Origin: Humulus lupulus
Taxonomy: Eukaryota; Streptophyta; Magnoliopsida; Rosales; Cannabaceae
Direction of reading: 5' to 3'
Assembly (NCBI RefSeq): GCF_963169125.1
Contig: NC_084794.1
Coordinates: 91,123,018 to 91,187,017, forward strand
DNA: 64,000 nucleotides
Each line of letters starts with the position of its first letter. Position 1 is the first letter of the stretch. Below, in pieces: positions 44,761 to 56,140 of this stretch. The notes under the pieces were generated by a model that was given only the letters and a program-made list of their open reading frames with translations, was not told the DNA's origin and made no database searches. The position numbers were made by a program, and so were the translations under genes.

Positions 44761-46559
44761 ATATATACATGAAAACGAAAATGTATAAGATTAAAAACAA
44801 AACTCACCGCAACACCTTTTGTTAAGTTTTTTTTTTGTTTCCATATTTATATTTATATATTTATATGGTAACATATTATATATATATATATATATGTGTG
44901 TGTGTGAGGTTGATTAAAAAAAAGAAAATATATTTGGAAAACAAATAATGGTCACGTTTTTTTTTGGGAAAGTATATATATATATATATATTAATTAATA
45001 TATATTTTATATATGGAGGTTAATTAATATATTTGGTAACATATTATATAAATGGAGAGCATTAAAAAGAATTCTTTATTTTAGAATTGTATCTTTAATT
45101 CTTTTATAAATTATATATTTTTTTGTGCAAGTAAATACTTTTTTGGTAATTTTTCTTCTAAAAAATGAATAAATACATTTTTTCAAATGGGAACAATTGA
45201 ATTAATTTTAATTTGATTAATATTTTGAAGATTGATTGAATTAAAATTTATTGTGATTTATTTCATTAAATTGATTGATTAATTATTTTTTTAGCTGATT
45301 ATTTATTTTGGTAATAAATGTGTACATACATAAATTAGTAACATGTCATATAGATTGTATACTAGACCTATCCAATTAATTAACATGCCATGCATCATTA
45401 TAATTGTCATTTTTTGCAAATTTTTGCTTAGATGACGGGCTTATAGTGATGGCCCATTATTTTAGATAATGAGAAAAATGTAAAATAAAACGGGTCATAA
45501 TCTTGATAGGTTTTATTTGGGCCTAATTGAACATGTAAAGTTTAAATTCTTCTTTTGTGGGTGGTTTCACTTGTGAATGCTCATTTGCTTTGCATTACTT
45601 GATTAGACCTAATCAATTAAATAACGATCAATAAAACAAAGGTTTAAATTCTTGTCTTTTGCATTCTGTATGGGAGTTAAGGGAGCTTTGTAGTGGGAAC
45701 GACGTATTGGACTCAGCTCTCTTTTATGTGAGCTCAAATTGTTAAGGCCAATTTACCTAAGTTTGACTTGATTGTATTAGGTTAATTCTAGTTGGACCTA
45801 ATCATTGATTAGAAACAAATTAATTCTAATTTTTGGATTAATTTTCAATGGTAATTTTAGAATTAATAGGAAAATTATAAACTATGGTTTATTGATTATT
45901 TTAATAATTTGGAAAACCTAAGTTGATAATTTATAAAAGAATAAAATACTAAAAGATTTAATAATGAGTTTTTGAAATCTGAATTCGATCTCTACTATTG
46001 ATTTCACAAGGTCGGAGTTCAGTGGGGCCTCATGGTGCTTTGATTTCGTCTCTCTCGGAAGGTGTTCACTGGACTTCTTAACATGGTTAATTTTCTTAGG
46101 ATAAATGGTTATAGATGGACCTTCTATAGACTTATCCCTACAGTGACTATATGAATTAAATCTATAATAATCGAAACTGTGGGTCAAACTCATAAATTAA
46201 GAAATATTTGTGACTCTCGCCTACCGGGACATGTGAATTTTCGTTACTTTGATCAGATTGATAGGTAGTTAATAAAAGTCTGAGATGTTTCTCTATTTAA
46301 CTAAGTGAATACTTGTGACTCTCTCCAACCGGGACACATGGGTTCATGGCTAGTTAAAGTACCTGAGAAATAGAAGATAAGTGTTTTAGTATTTTGCTTA
46401 TCTCAAAACATTTTATGTTATGGTATTTCTAAAATTTGATGAATAAATGTTTGTCAAGCAATGCGTTAATTTCTACTTAGTTAATAATCATAGTTCTAGG
46501 CTTCCCACCCCATAGTCTCTCTAATCTCTAAAATTTTACTCAATGATGAGGACCTCACA

Positions 46560-48440
46560 AAATGTTTGTCCAACATCAACATGGTGTTGATTATGGAAAA
46601 CATCGAGTTCGTGATAATCAAAGATATTCCTATTTTTTCTATGCAACGATCACTGAATCCTTCAATGAGGATTTTTAATGGTGGACCAAGCAAAGGAAAT
46701 AAGGCTAATACTACCAAACATGCTAAAGGAGAATATGCCTTAAGCTTCTTCTTCGAAGAGAAAATGAGGAAGAAATTCAAACAAAAAGAACAAGAAGTCC
46801 ACTGGCAAGGCACCAAATGCTACAAAGCATCTTGAAGCAAGTCCTGATTATAAGTACACTAAAGGGGAGTGTTTCCAACTACAATGAGACTAGGAATTGG
46901 GACAAGATTTCTCGGTACTCAAAGCATATGGAACCCAAGATGATAAAATATTTGTCTTGGAAGCATGTGATTTTAGAGGATGATTCTTCGATTTTAGATC
47001 GTTGGATCAGGATCTACTAAACATGCATATACCTTTTTTTTTTACAACTTTTTAGAACTAGGAAAGTCATGAAGGATGAGAAGCTAAAGCTTGGAATCCG
47101 ACAAGGGTTGTTCGTATCAGACAAGAAAAAATGATAAGCTTGAATGAATTTTGGAAATAAATCTATTGTTTTAAGACAATGTTTATTTTATTATGAATTT
47201 TAGTGGAAATTTTAATTTAAGTTTTCCTTATTACATCAGCAACAATTGGTAGTTACTTTCACAAGTAATAAAATCCCATTTCTTTAAATGGATGTGAATT
47301 GTGGGGTGGATGTATTGAAAACGGGTTATACCTATTGCAACCATACGAACCCTATGTACTCAATAATAAGTTGTTTAAGATAGCTAAATCTAGGATTGTT
47401 AAACGAAAAAAGGTCAATAACGTTAGAAATGACGTACCTTTGGCATATTCGATTTGGTCATATTTGCTATGATAGGATTCAAAGACTAACAAAGGCGGGG
47501 TCTTTGAGGGAACTCACCTAGGGTGACCTACATGTTTGTGAATCTAGTCTTGAGGGCAAAATGACAAATCGTCCATTCTTTGTGATAGGAGAAATGACCA
47601 ATGAACCATTAGGACTAGGATATTTAGATGTCTGGGGACAAATGAATGTTCAAGCAATGGGTGGTTATGAGTATTTCGTCACCTTCATTGATGATTTCTC
47701 TAGAGACTCATGTAAGTACCCAAAGCATAGGAATTATGAGAATTTTTTAAGACGTTCAAAGAATTCATTGCTATGGCTTTAAAACCAAATTCAGTAAAAC
47801 GTTAACGATCTTGCGATCTGATAGGGCTGGAGGATATTTGGATAATCAGAACCAATATCATTTAATTGAACTTCGAGAATTATCTAAAGAAACTGCCCTA
47901 GGGACTCCGCAACAATACGATGTTGTTGAGAGACGTGAATCGTGCGTTTATGAAAATGTGTGTTCTATGATAAACTATTCAACTCTACTGACTTCTTACC
48001 CATATCTTTTCTAGAGATATACTACCTAGACCGCATAAGACATTTTTTAAATGTTGTGCCATCTCAAAGTTGACTCCAAGACAACACTATAATTATGAAA
48101 TGGTTGTGAACCTAGTTTATGTCATTATGGAATTTGGGACAGTCTTGCTCATGTCCCGAGGAAAAAGGTAGGAAGCTAGAATAGCGAACTGAGGTTTGCT
48201 TGTTTGTTGGCTATCCTACATGTACTTAGGGTGGTCTATTTTATAGTCCAGTAGACAAGAAATTATTTGGCTCTACAAATGCTACTTTTCTGGATAACGA
48301 CTACATAATGAATTTCTAGCCTCGTAGCAAAATAGTATTAGATGAAAAACGATAAACTATTGTTCCATCTTCGCCAACGCAAGTCAAAGAAAGCAAGGTA
48401 GATTTAGAAACCACTAATTCGAGTCAAAAAGTTACGGTGC
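46560..48440 (+). pseudogene. Copia gag/integrase remnant, 5' of the solo LTR
   Basis: Recognisable text: a Lys-rich GPSKGNKANTTKHAKGEY segment (about 46690), GAG-pre-integrase YLWHIRFGHICYDRIQRLTK (about 47440) with CESSLEGKMTNRPF, integrase DVWGQMNVQAMGGYEYFVTF then IDDFSRD (about 47640-47710), and SDRAGGYLDNQ with GTPQQYDVVERRE (about 47815-47940). Stops and frameshifts are frequent; the Asn-Gly of the usual PQQNG motif is changed. It ends at the CTAGT target site of the solo LTR. Confidence 0.82.
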
Positions 48441-48445
48441 CTAGT

Positions 48446-51078
48446 TGTAACGCCTTGGATAGCCCACGACCGTCACACTGTGTACTTTAAATAGTGCTTA
48501 ACTTACTGAACGAGTCATTAGGTTATAGACGTGCATCTAGGTGTTATTAACAGGCCAGGGTGAAAATCTCGGTCAAAAGGAATGGATATATTTTATTTAA
48601 AACGTTAAACTGTACATGGGCCCATAAACGTGTTTCCAAAGTTATTTACAATCCAAAATGGTCATTACAGTCTAAAAGTTACAACTTGCCAACCTGAGCG
48701 GCAAAAATAGGGTTAAACCCTAATTCCCTTGAGAAACACCTTAGCTGTGGTGGTCAAGCGGCCGCATATGTACACATCGCCACCTAAGCTCTCCACTCAA
48801 GGCTGGGTGAGCTTTTCTTTCCCTTTACCTGCACCACATAGCACCCGTGAGCCAAGGCTCAGCAAGAAAACTTATTACTTCATGTATACAATATAAATAA
48901 ATGATTCTGGGGCTTGCAGCCCTAATCAGATGATGTATAATAAGTCTTTCTGGGTAGATGAATAATAAGTCTCTCTGGAGTAGATAGCTAATAAGTCTCT
49001 CTGAATATGACTGATAAGTCTCTCTGAATAGATGACTAATAAGTCCCTCTGAAGAGATGACTGATAAGTCTCTCTGGAGTAGATGACTAATAAGTCTCTC
49101 TGTAGTAGATGACTAATAAGTCTCTCTGAATAGATGACTAATAAGTCTCTCTGGATAGAAGACTAATAAGTCTCTCTGAATAGATGACTAATAAGTCTCT
49201 CTGGAGTAGATGAATAATAAGTCTCTTTGAATAGATGACTAATGAGTCTCTTTGGGGTCTCGCGCCCCAAGCCATGTGACATTTCAGTCACCTTAGCCTT
49301 CTAGCCCTGGCTATAAGTAACTAGCCTTTAGACTAGACAAGCACTTTAGTTTTCTTCGACCAATAGATCGGTCAAGCATTTAATGCTTATGTTGATTAGA
49401 TCTGATCATTTTGGCCTGAGTTACACATGCTAATGTTGCTCTTGACTCATAAGCCAATACCATACGACCAGTGCTCAGTACTACTGTCGATCATGACTGA
49501 TAAGTCAGAACTTTACGACCAATACTAAACACCAATGCCATTTTTGACTAATAAGTCAGTGCCATTCACAAGTAAGCAAAGCTGCCAGGCATTTATAATG
49601 CAACCAATGTCCATAAATAGAGTATTCAACATGCCTCATCAATAACCATGCATGTCACATACTGGGTGCAATTTTCTTACCTCTGGTTCGAGCATGAAAT
49701 AATAAAAGAATGACCCTTGAGAATGATCTGTCCTTGGGCCCCTTAGCGGTCACCTAATCATAATCAAGTATGAAATTCCATCAATAAAATAAGCAATAAA
49801 ATGTTCATGGACTAAAATCTCACTCCTGGGACCTAGAATCCTAATAAAACGGTTAGTAGATTCGATCCCAAGCTTAGAGAATGAAAAACCCCGCTTACAA
49901 GTGACTAAAACCCATCCTGGCACAAAAGGGACAGGCGGGCTGTGACCTGCCCCTAAGGGCCGCGGTGCACCCCCAAGACAGAGAGCCCCTTGTCTGGGGC
50001 GCCAGGGGCGGGCCACGACTTGCCCTTGTGGGTCGCGACGTGCCTACTAGACAGAATCCAGGGAAGACTCTGTGATGCATTCAAGTCGCAACTTGCATGA
50101 ACTCAGTTGTGACTTGACCCCACAAACCCAGCTCCCCTGCATTTTCCTCAATCCAAACTCAGCCAAATCTCACCAATAAATCTCCAATAACACAACCAAA
50201 CCTTAATATAACATTATCACCATTCTAACATCAAAACCCAAGCTTTATACCACTTGAAACATCACCAAATATCCAATTATACAATCAAAATATCAAGCTA
50301 TAAACCATCTAAAAAATAGAGCAAAAACCAGGGATTTAATCTTAGAATATTTACCTCAAATACATAATTGAACCCTTCCAACTGCTGAACACAATCCTAA
50401 ACTCTCAAGGTTTAATCCTCAAGTTACAATTCTCCACTTAGCTTCAAAACTCCAAACCGAGAAGAGGGAGAGATGATCGAGAGTGAGAGAGAAGGAAACT
50501 CTACTTTTTCTACCTTAACCCTTCTACAATCATCCTTTGGCTAAACTTAACCCATGGTCAAAATGACCAAGTTGCCCCTAGGGCCATCCTAAGCCTTCAA
50601 AGCCACCAAGGGAAAAACTGTCATTTCCCACCTATCCCGTTAATCATAATTAACGTCGTCCAATTCCCGTTACTCCCAATATCCTTAAATATTTATTAAA
50701 TCATATCCCATTACACGTTCATTCCCGGTAATGTACTAATTACCAATTAACCCCCAGACTCACCTTGAGCCCAGTAATTAACTCCGTCATGAACAAACCG
50801 CTAATCTTGCATCCTAGGGTTGTCTCATGCTAAATAGCTCGAACATATCCACATAATAATGTGGTCTCACCCATAAATCACAAACACGCACATAAATATA
50901 CAATTATGCTTTCAATGGCCAAACTTACGAAAATACCCTTCTAATAAGAAGTGGGCCCACATGAATATAGCTCACATAATCATGCATATAATAAGATAAT
51001 TGCATATTAAATCAATTATGGCTCTCATGGCCCCCTAGTCCAGGCTCTAAGCAACATTAGGGAATTTGGGACATTACA
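48446..51078 (-). mobile_element. Solo LTR, Tekay type, minus orientation (2633 bp)
   Basis: On the plus strand it starts TGTAACGCC and ends GGGACATTACA, with a perfect target duplication CTAGT (48441-48445 and 51079-51083). It lies inside copia pol; removing it rejoins the gene at the SGRVSQN region. No internal sequence, so it is a solo LTR. It carries a 25-bp minisatellite. Confidence 0.94.
48938..49256. repeat. 25-bp minisatellite, about 13 copies, inside the solo LTR
   Basis: Units of GACTAATAAGTCTCTCTGAA plus TAGAT or GTAGAT, with small changes between copies, lie between 48938 and 49256. Confidence 0.93.
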
Positions 51079-52652
51079 CTAGTCATAGTGGGAGGGTTTC
51101 TCAGAACTTGATACCTACGAGATGGATAGTGAAACCCACAAGCTGGTTAAGGACACAAGTAGAAATGATATGTTGGCCTTTAAATAGGCAATGGGTAGGT
51201 CTGAAATGGATCTTTGGCTCGAAGCCAAGTACCAGGACATTGAGTCTAAGTACTCTAATTTTTTCTGAGATCTTGTAGATGCACCATTGGACTTTAGGCC
51301 CATGGGGTGCAAGTGGATCTATAAAAAGAAAAGAGGAGCTGATGGAAAGGTCGAGACATTTAAGCCTTGACTCGTGGCAGAGAGAGAAAGTTGACTTAGA
51401 GAAAACTTTTTCTCCGGTTGCCATGTTAAAATTCATTTAGTATAATCTTATTTATAGCCATAACTCTTGATTAAGAGATAAGGCAAATGGACATCAAAGA
51501 AGCATTTTTAATGGCTATCTTGACGAGACCATTAACATGGATCAATTAGAAAGATTTAAAGTTGCTACACAAGAAAGCCGACAAGTTGAGTAGGTCAATC
51601 TATGGACTTAAAGAAGCCTCGCGCTCTTGGAACATAAGGTTTAATGGAAACATTAAGACCCGTGGTTTTGAAAAAAATGTAGTTGAGCCTTGTGTTTAAC
51701 CAAATTTGGGAAAAATACATTGTGGTGTTCTTAATCATTTATGTAGATGATATCTTACTCATTAGAGACAATGTCAAGAAATCATCAGACATAAAGAACT
51801 GGTGGGAAGCTAAATTCTAGATTTTGTTGTAGCAAGTTGTGTTCTTGGTATCTAGATCATCAGAGATAGAAAGAAATGAATTTCAGCTCTAACTCAAGCG
51901 ACCTACTTAGGTGAGGTGCTTGGACATTACTCTGTAACAAATTCTAAGAAAGGATGTTTAGCGTCTTATCATGGAATTTATTTTTCTAAGCAGCAGTCTC
52001 CACAGACTCGTCAAGAGAAAGAACATATGAAACAAATTCCTTATGCATTTGCAATTATAAGTCTAATGCAAGTTATGTTGTGTGTTGTTACTAGAGATCT
52101 GCTATGCAGTGGGAGTGGTGAGCAAATTCCAGTGAAACCTTGGAAATGAACAATAAATAGCGGTCATTATCTTGGATGGACTAGAGACTATATGTTAGTC
52201 TATTCGGGGTGGATCTTTGAACCTGTTAGGCTACATAAATTCGAATTTTAGACTGATGTTGATGACAAGAAGTCTACTTCTGAAAAATGTGTTTACTCTT
52301 GGGGATGGAGCTATGATTTGGAGAAGCGATAGGTTGTCTGCCATCTCAGTAGTTGTGATTTGGAGAAGCATTAGGCTATTTGCCATTTTAGATTCCACTT
52401 TGACAATAATGAGGCAATATCGAATTTGAAAGAACCTCGAAGCCACAAAAGAGCAAAGCATATAGAGAGAAAGTACCACATTATTGAAAATGTGTGGTGA
52501 AAGCGTGATGTGAAGGTGATAAAAATAGCATTGTAAGGCAATCTTTCATATCCCTTTACAAATATATAAGCAAAGAGCATAATTGTGAAGCATGTAAAAT
52601 GAATGGTTTTGAGAAATATGTCCCATTTGTTTTAAAAGAGCAAGTGTGAGTT
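51079..52652 (+). pseudogene. Copia RT/RNase H remnant, 3' of the solo LTR
   Basis: Begins at the second CTAGT with a SGRVSQNLIPTRW-type linker. It continues through SPVAMLKFI (about 51415), an RT palm trace around LIIYVDDILLI (about 51735) and RNase H traces: GDGAMIWRS, FDNNEAISNLKEPRSHKRAK and HIERKYHIIENVW (about 52395-52495). Stops are frequent. An imperfect 43-bp tandem duplication occurs in RNase H (units starting at about 52314 and 52357). It is followed by the purine-rich GAGCAAGTGTGAGTT and the LTR at 52653. Confidence 0.8.
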
Positions 52653-53059
52653 TGTTGAGTTTTATGCCCTTATAAAACCATGTCGGGCATGTAACACGAT
52701 TTTATATTGTCAATAAAAGAAGTAGAAATTATTTAATTTGACATCTATGTTTCTTGCTTGTTTTTTTACATGATTATTTGAATAATACAAACATTTATAA
52801 AATTATGAACATATAAATAATTACAATTATAGTGACTAGGTCACAGTGGATTATAATTGTAATTATATGTTCAAAAGAACGAGTCCTAAGATTAAGTCAA
52901 TGCATTGAATTTTCACTGATCTGAAATCTACGATATGATCTACATACACATTCGAGGTGTGATGTCTTATCCAAGGCATTAACCAAGTAGATAAGATCAG
53001 ATGTATTTTGTTACATTGGACTGGACCGATAATGATTATTGATAAGATAAGTAAGTATC
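52653..53059 (+). repeat. Copia-type 3' LTR, truncated
   Basis: Starts TGTTGAGTTTTATGCCC after a purine-rich stretch and is closely related to 36751-37513. It is cut at 53059 by a Tekay LTR. It contains a 66-bp near-palindrome at 52807-52872. Confidence 0.83.
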
Positions 53060-54438
53060 TGTAACGAACCAAAACTGCTAATAGAGTTTAGTGTCTTGAT
53101 TAGCGTGTCGGGAGGGCACAATTGGATGTGAGTGTTTTATTGATTAAATGCGTGACTATGTGGTATGCATGATATATATGATGATGTGAATATATTTATA
53201 TGCATGTTTATGAGTATTAGATATGCATGTGGGCCCGTTACTGTTTATAAGAGCATATCTGTAATTTTGGCCTGTTAAGGGCATAAATGTGATTATATGT
53301 GTTAAATGGTTGAGACCATATTATTATGCGGATATATTCCTAGTATATGACTCGAGGCGATCCTAGTGAGTGGAATAGTCATAGCAGGGTTTAATACCCA
53401 GCTCGGGGTGAGCCTAGGGGTATTTTGGGAACTTAGAGAATATTCAGGGGTTTATTGAGTAATGTGTAAGTATTTGGTAATAGTTGGACATGTTGGGATT
53501 AATTGTGAATTTGTAGGATGATTGGAGGAATTAGCGGGAAACTGAGCGAATGACCATTTTACCCTTAAGGGCAATGAGAAGCTAAGTTAGTTTAAGGGGC
53601 AATTTGGTCTTTTTGGGGTTAAGTGATATACTTTGCAAGTCTCTAGGAAATAACCAGAACTCACCTGAAATCTCTCTCTAATCATACACGTTCTCTCTCT
53701 CCCTCTCTTGTGCCTAAGGGAGTTTTAAGGTTTTGGAGGTGGAAACCTAGGGAATTCAGCAGGAAAGTCTGGAGGATTTAGGCTAGAAATTGACAAGAAT
53801 CAGCTGGGAAGTTTGGGAATTGAAGCTCAAGGACTGAAAGATTGAAGCTGAGGATTTAGTAGTCATTAAGGTAAGGTTTCAGGTTTTAAGTTTATTGAGA
53901 TTTTGGTTGAGTTTGATCATGTTAAGGGGACTCTGAATTTGGGCATTTAGGGAAGATTAAACTAGAATTTTAGGTTATATGTGTTGTTCTTGAACTGATA
54001 TAAGAATTTTGGACTTTGTATGGGTTTGAGTGTATAATTAGGTTGCATTCTAGCCTTTGAAGTTGGGAAATTTTTTTGGAAACCCAGGGATTTCTAGGAT
54101 CACGGGGGAGCGCTGCGACCCAGTTCATGGTCGCCGCGACCCACGTGCCCCAGATGGCTCTGGGAGGGTTGTTGACTGTTGGAAGCGACACGACTCTAGG
54201 GGCAAGTCATGGCCCACTTCCTACCAGATGCAGAGGCTGCGCCTGTGACTTGAGGTGCGCCACGAACCTTAGGGCCAGGTCGCAGTCCGCGTGGACAGTT
54301 TTAGCCTAGGTTTGTTTCTAGGCTCGAGGAGCTCAGGGATTTAAGCCTAAGAGCTCGGGATGAATTCTACTACCCGGTTTAGTAGAATTCGAGGTCCCGG
54401 AGGCTAGTATTTGTTTCCAAAACATTTAATTGGGTTAG
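53060..54438 (+). repeat. Tekay-type LTR, plus orientation, cut by the Tat element
   Basis: Starts TGTAACGAACC inside the copia LTR; its text (TTGATTAGCGTGTCGGGAGG) parallels 38870. It stops at 54438 where the Tat LTR inserts; GTTAG (54434-54438) is the likely target duplication. The rest would lie beyond the right edge. Confidence 0.83.
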
Positions 54439-56140
54439 TGTTAACCGAGGTTTTCGGTAACTATATTAATAAATATTATTTAAGGGTAATAGTAATAAAA
54501 GTAGAAGATTAACACGAGATTTTTACATGGTTGGGGCGTTAATGAGCCTTAGTCCACGAGTCTGTAGTATTAGAGCTTGGAAAACCTTTTACAATGGAGT
54601 TTCTCTCTGTATTTTGACAGAGTAACTGTATCTTCGTTGAAGAGAGAACCTTTTTCCAGTGTTCTATAGCCTGTATTTATAGGCTTATGGGAACACTGGG
54701 TCTGGGCCGGGTATGACCCGGGCCCATCAGAGATATGGATACTCTCGGCCTCCCTAGTGGGAGCCCAAAATAAAAGGTAAAACATACATGAATTTCAGAC
54801 CAGTTAAGGCCCAATAAGTTGGCCCAAGAACTATATTTCACCCGACAAAACGGTGCTTTTGGTCTGGACACTTCGAGTTACGAGGCAGATTCAGGAGACA
54901 AGATCAGTCAGAGTACTTGACAGCGCAGATCTAAAACAATGGCGTGCAATCCCGAGGTGGCCTTTTCCGCAAGTGAAAAGTAGGGACAACGCCCACGCGG
55001 AGTGGGGCGGCTTCAGGATCCCAGACGGTTGGTCCCACCAACCGAGGACGATGTGATCCTGGTTCGTTTACCTTTGACCCTCTTCATTTACCACCGGCCC
55101 GGACCATACCAGGATCCGGGACCATGACGCGTATGTCGTGGGGGGGGGGGGGGGTTCGAACTGCCTGCACGTCTCCCGGATGACCGTACCGGACTTCCTC
55201 AAGGGCCCAGAATTGCATCCAGGCCCGTGCCCCCCTCGGACATTCCCGTACCACGAGGCCTTGGGCCGGGCCCACATTTTGAACAGCCCCTGACCGTAGG
55301 CCCGGACGAAGGTACCAGGTCCACGCAAGAAATGGGGATAACATTTACCCCTCAAGCCTTCGCCTAGGCCCGCCAGGAGGAGGCTTGCATTGCCCCCAGG
55401 ACTCTCGTATGGTTGCCTCCCCAGTTCCTGCTTGGGATCGTGGGTTCGTGATAGCAGGCAGTGGTACTGGCCGTATGCTGGGCTTGGACCGTTTACCAAT
55501 GTCCGGGGACGTTTGCCTTTGTCCCGCTCCGTGGCAAGGGTACACGTGTCACTAGGCGATTGCTGCACAGGTCTTGAAAGGTCGCCAATCCCTCCCAAGG
55601 GTCGCTAGGCCTAGGCTAGTGTGTCAGCACATGTCACAAAGCGTCCCATCCGCACGGGGGTCCATCATTGATATCCTTGGGATGAGGTGGACCATAGGAT
55701 GGGGCGACCTTTGGCATCCGCCCCTCCTGGGTCGTTAGATCCGAGACGGTGAGGATCCAGTCTGAGGGGGCTCATAAATACCTCTGTGCGACTCCTGACC
55801 GTCCAATGGGGAGACATCTGTCCGTTGGATCGGAGGCCAGGATTTGGGGCCATTATAAATACCTCACGAAAGCCAATTTGACATTTTTTCACTTTCGAAC
55901 CAGTTTAGGAACCGATAAGCTCTGCTCAAGCCTTGCATGTCCGACATCGCCGACAGCATACACCACCTTCTGTTGATTCTGCGCCGCTGCCTGTTCCCTA
56001 GAACTCCAACGTTTGCCCTTCTGCCTGAAGACGCGTCTTGGGCCTGTCCTGTCGACTAACTGCTAAACCGGCTACACCATTTCAAGAGCGAAGTTTTGCC
56101 GCCCTTACAGTCGGACAACCACCACCTTCTACGGTCAACA
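54439..56140 (-). repeat. 3' LTR of the Tat element (1702 bp)
   Basis: On the plus strand it starts TGTTAACCG and ends CGGTCAACA, complementary ends. For the minus-strand transcript a TATA box CTATAAATAC lies near 54671-54685, giving a U3 of about 1.45 kb and an R-U5 of about 200 bp. A 13-16-base G run is at about 55139-55154. Two plus-strand TATA boxes are annotated separately. Confidence 0.88.
55773..55861 (+). promoter_or_regulatory. Candidate antisense promoter: two TATA boxes inside the Tat LTR
   Basis: CATAAATACCTC (about 55773) and TTATAAATACCTC (TATAAATA at 55854-55861) repeat 80 bp apart on the plus strand. The second lies about 290 bp upstream of a GT donor and about 600 bp upstream of the ATG of the antisense gene. 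Transcription is inferred. Confidence 0.55.

Larger units (their letters stand above)
41274..53059 (+). mobile_element. Heavily decayed Ty1/copia element with nested insertions
   Basis: A likely 5' LTR starts TGTTAGGAGTATG at 41274 and is interrupted at 41944 by a truncated Tekay LTR. It seems to end AATCCTACA at 43530, directly before a primer site. Two fold-back elements lie in the leader. Gag and pol remnants run from about 46.5 to 52.6 kb, split by a solo LTR at 48446-51078. The copia-type LTR at 52653-53059 begins TGTTGAGTTTTATGCC and is cut by another Tekay LTR. The 5' and 3' LTR sequences do not obviously match, so two related copia elements may be joined here. Confidence 0.65.

Noticed and set aside
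55139..55154. G-run as a G-quadruplex regulatory site
   Set aside because: A single uninterrupted G homopolymer in the LTR is more likely slippage or an assembly-length artefact; no spaced G tracts.
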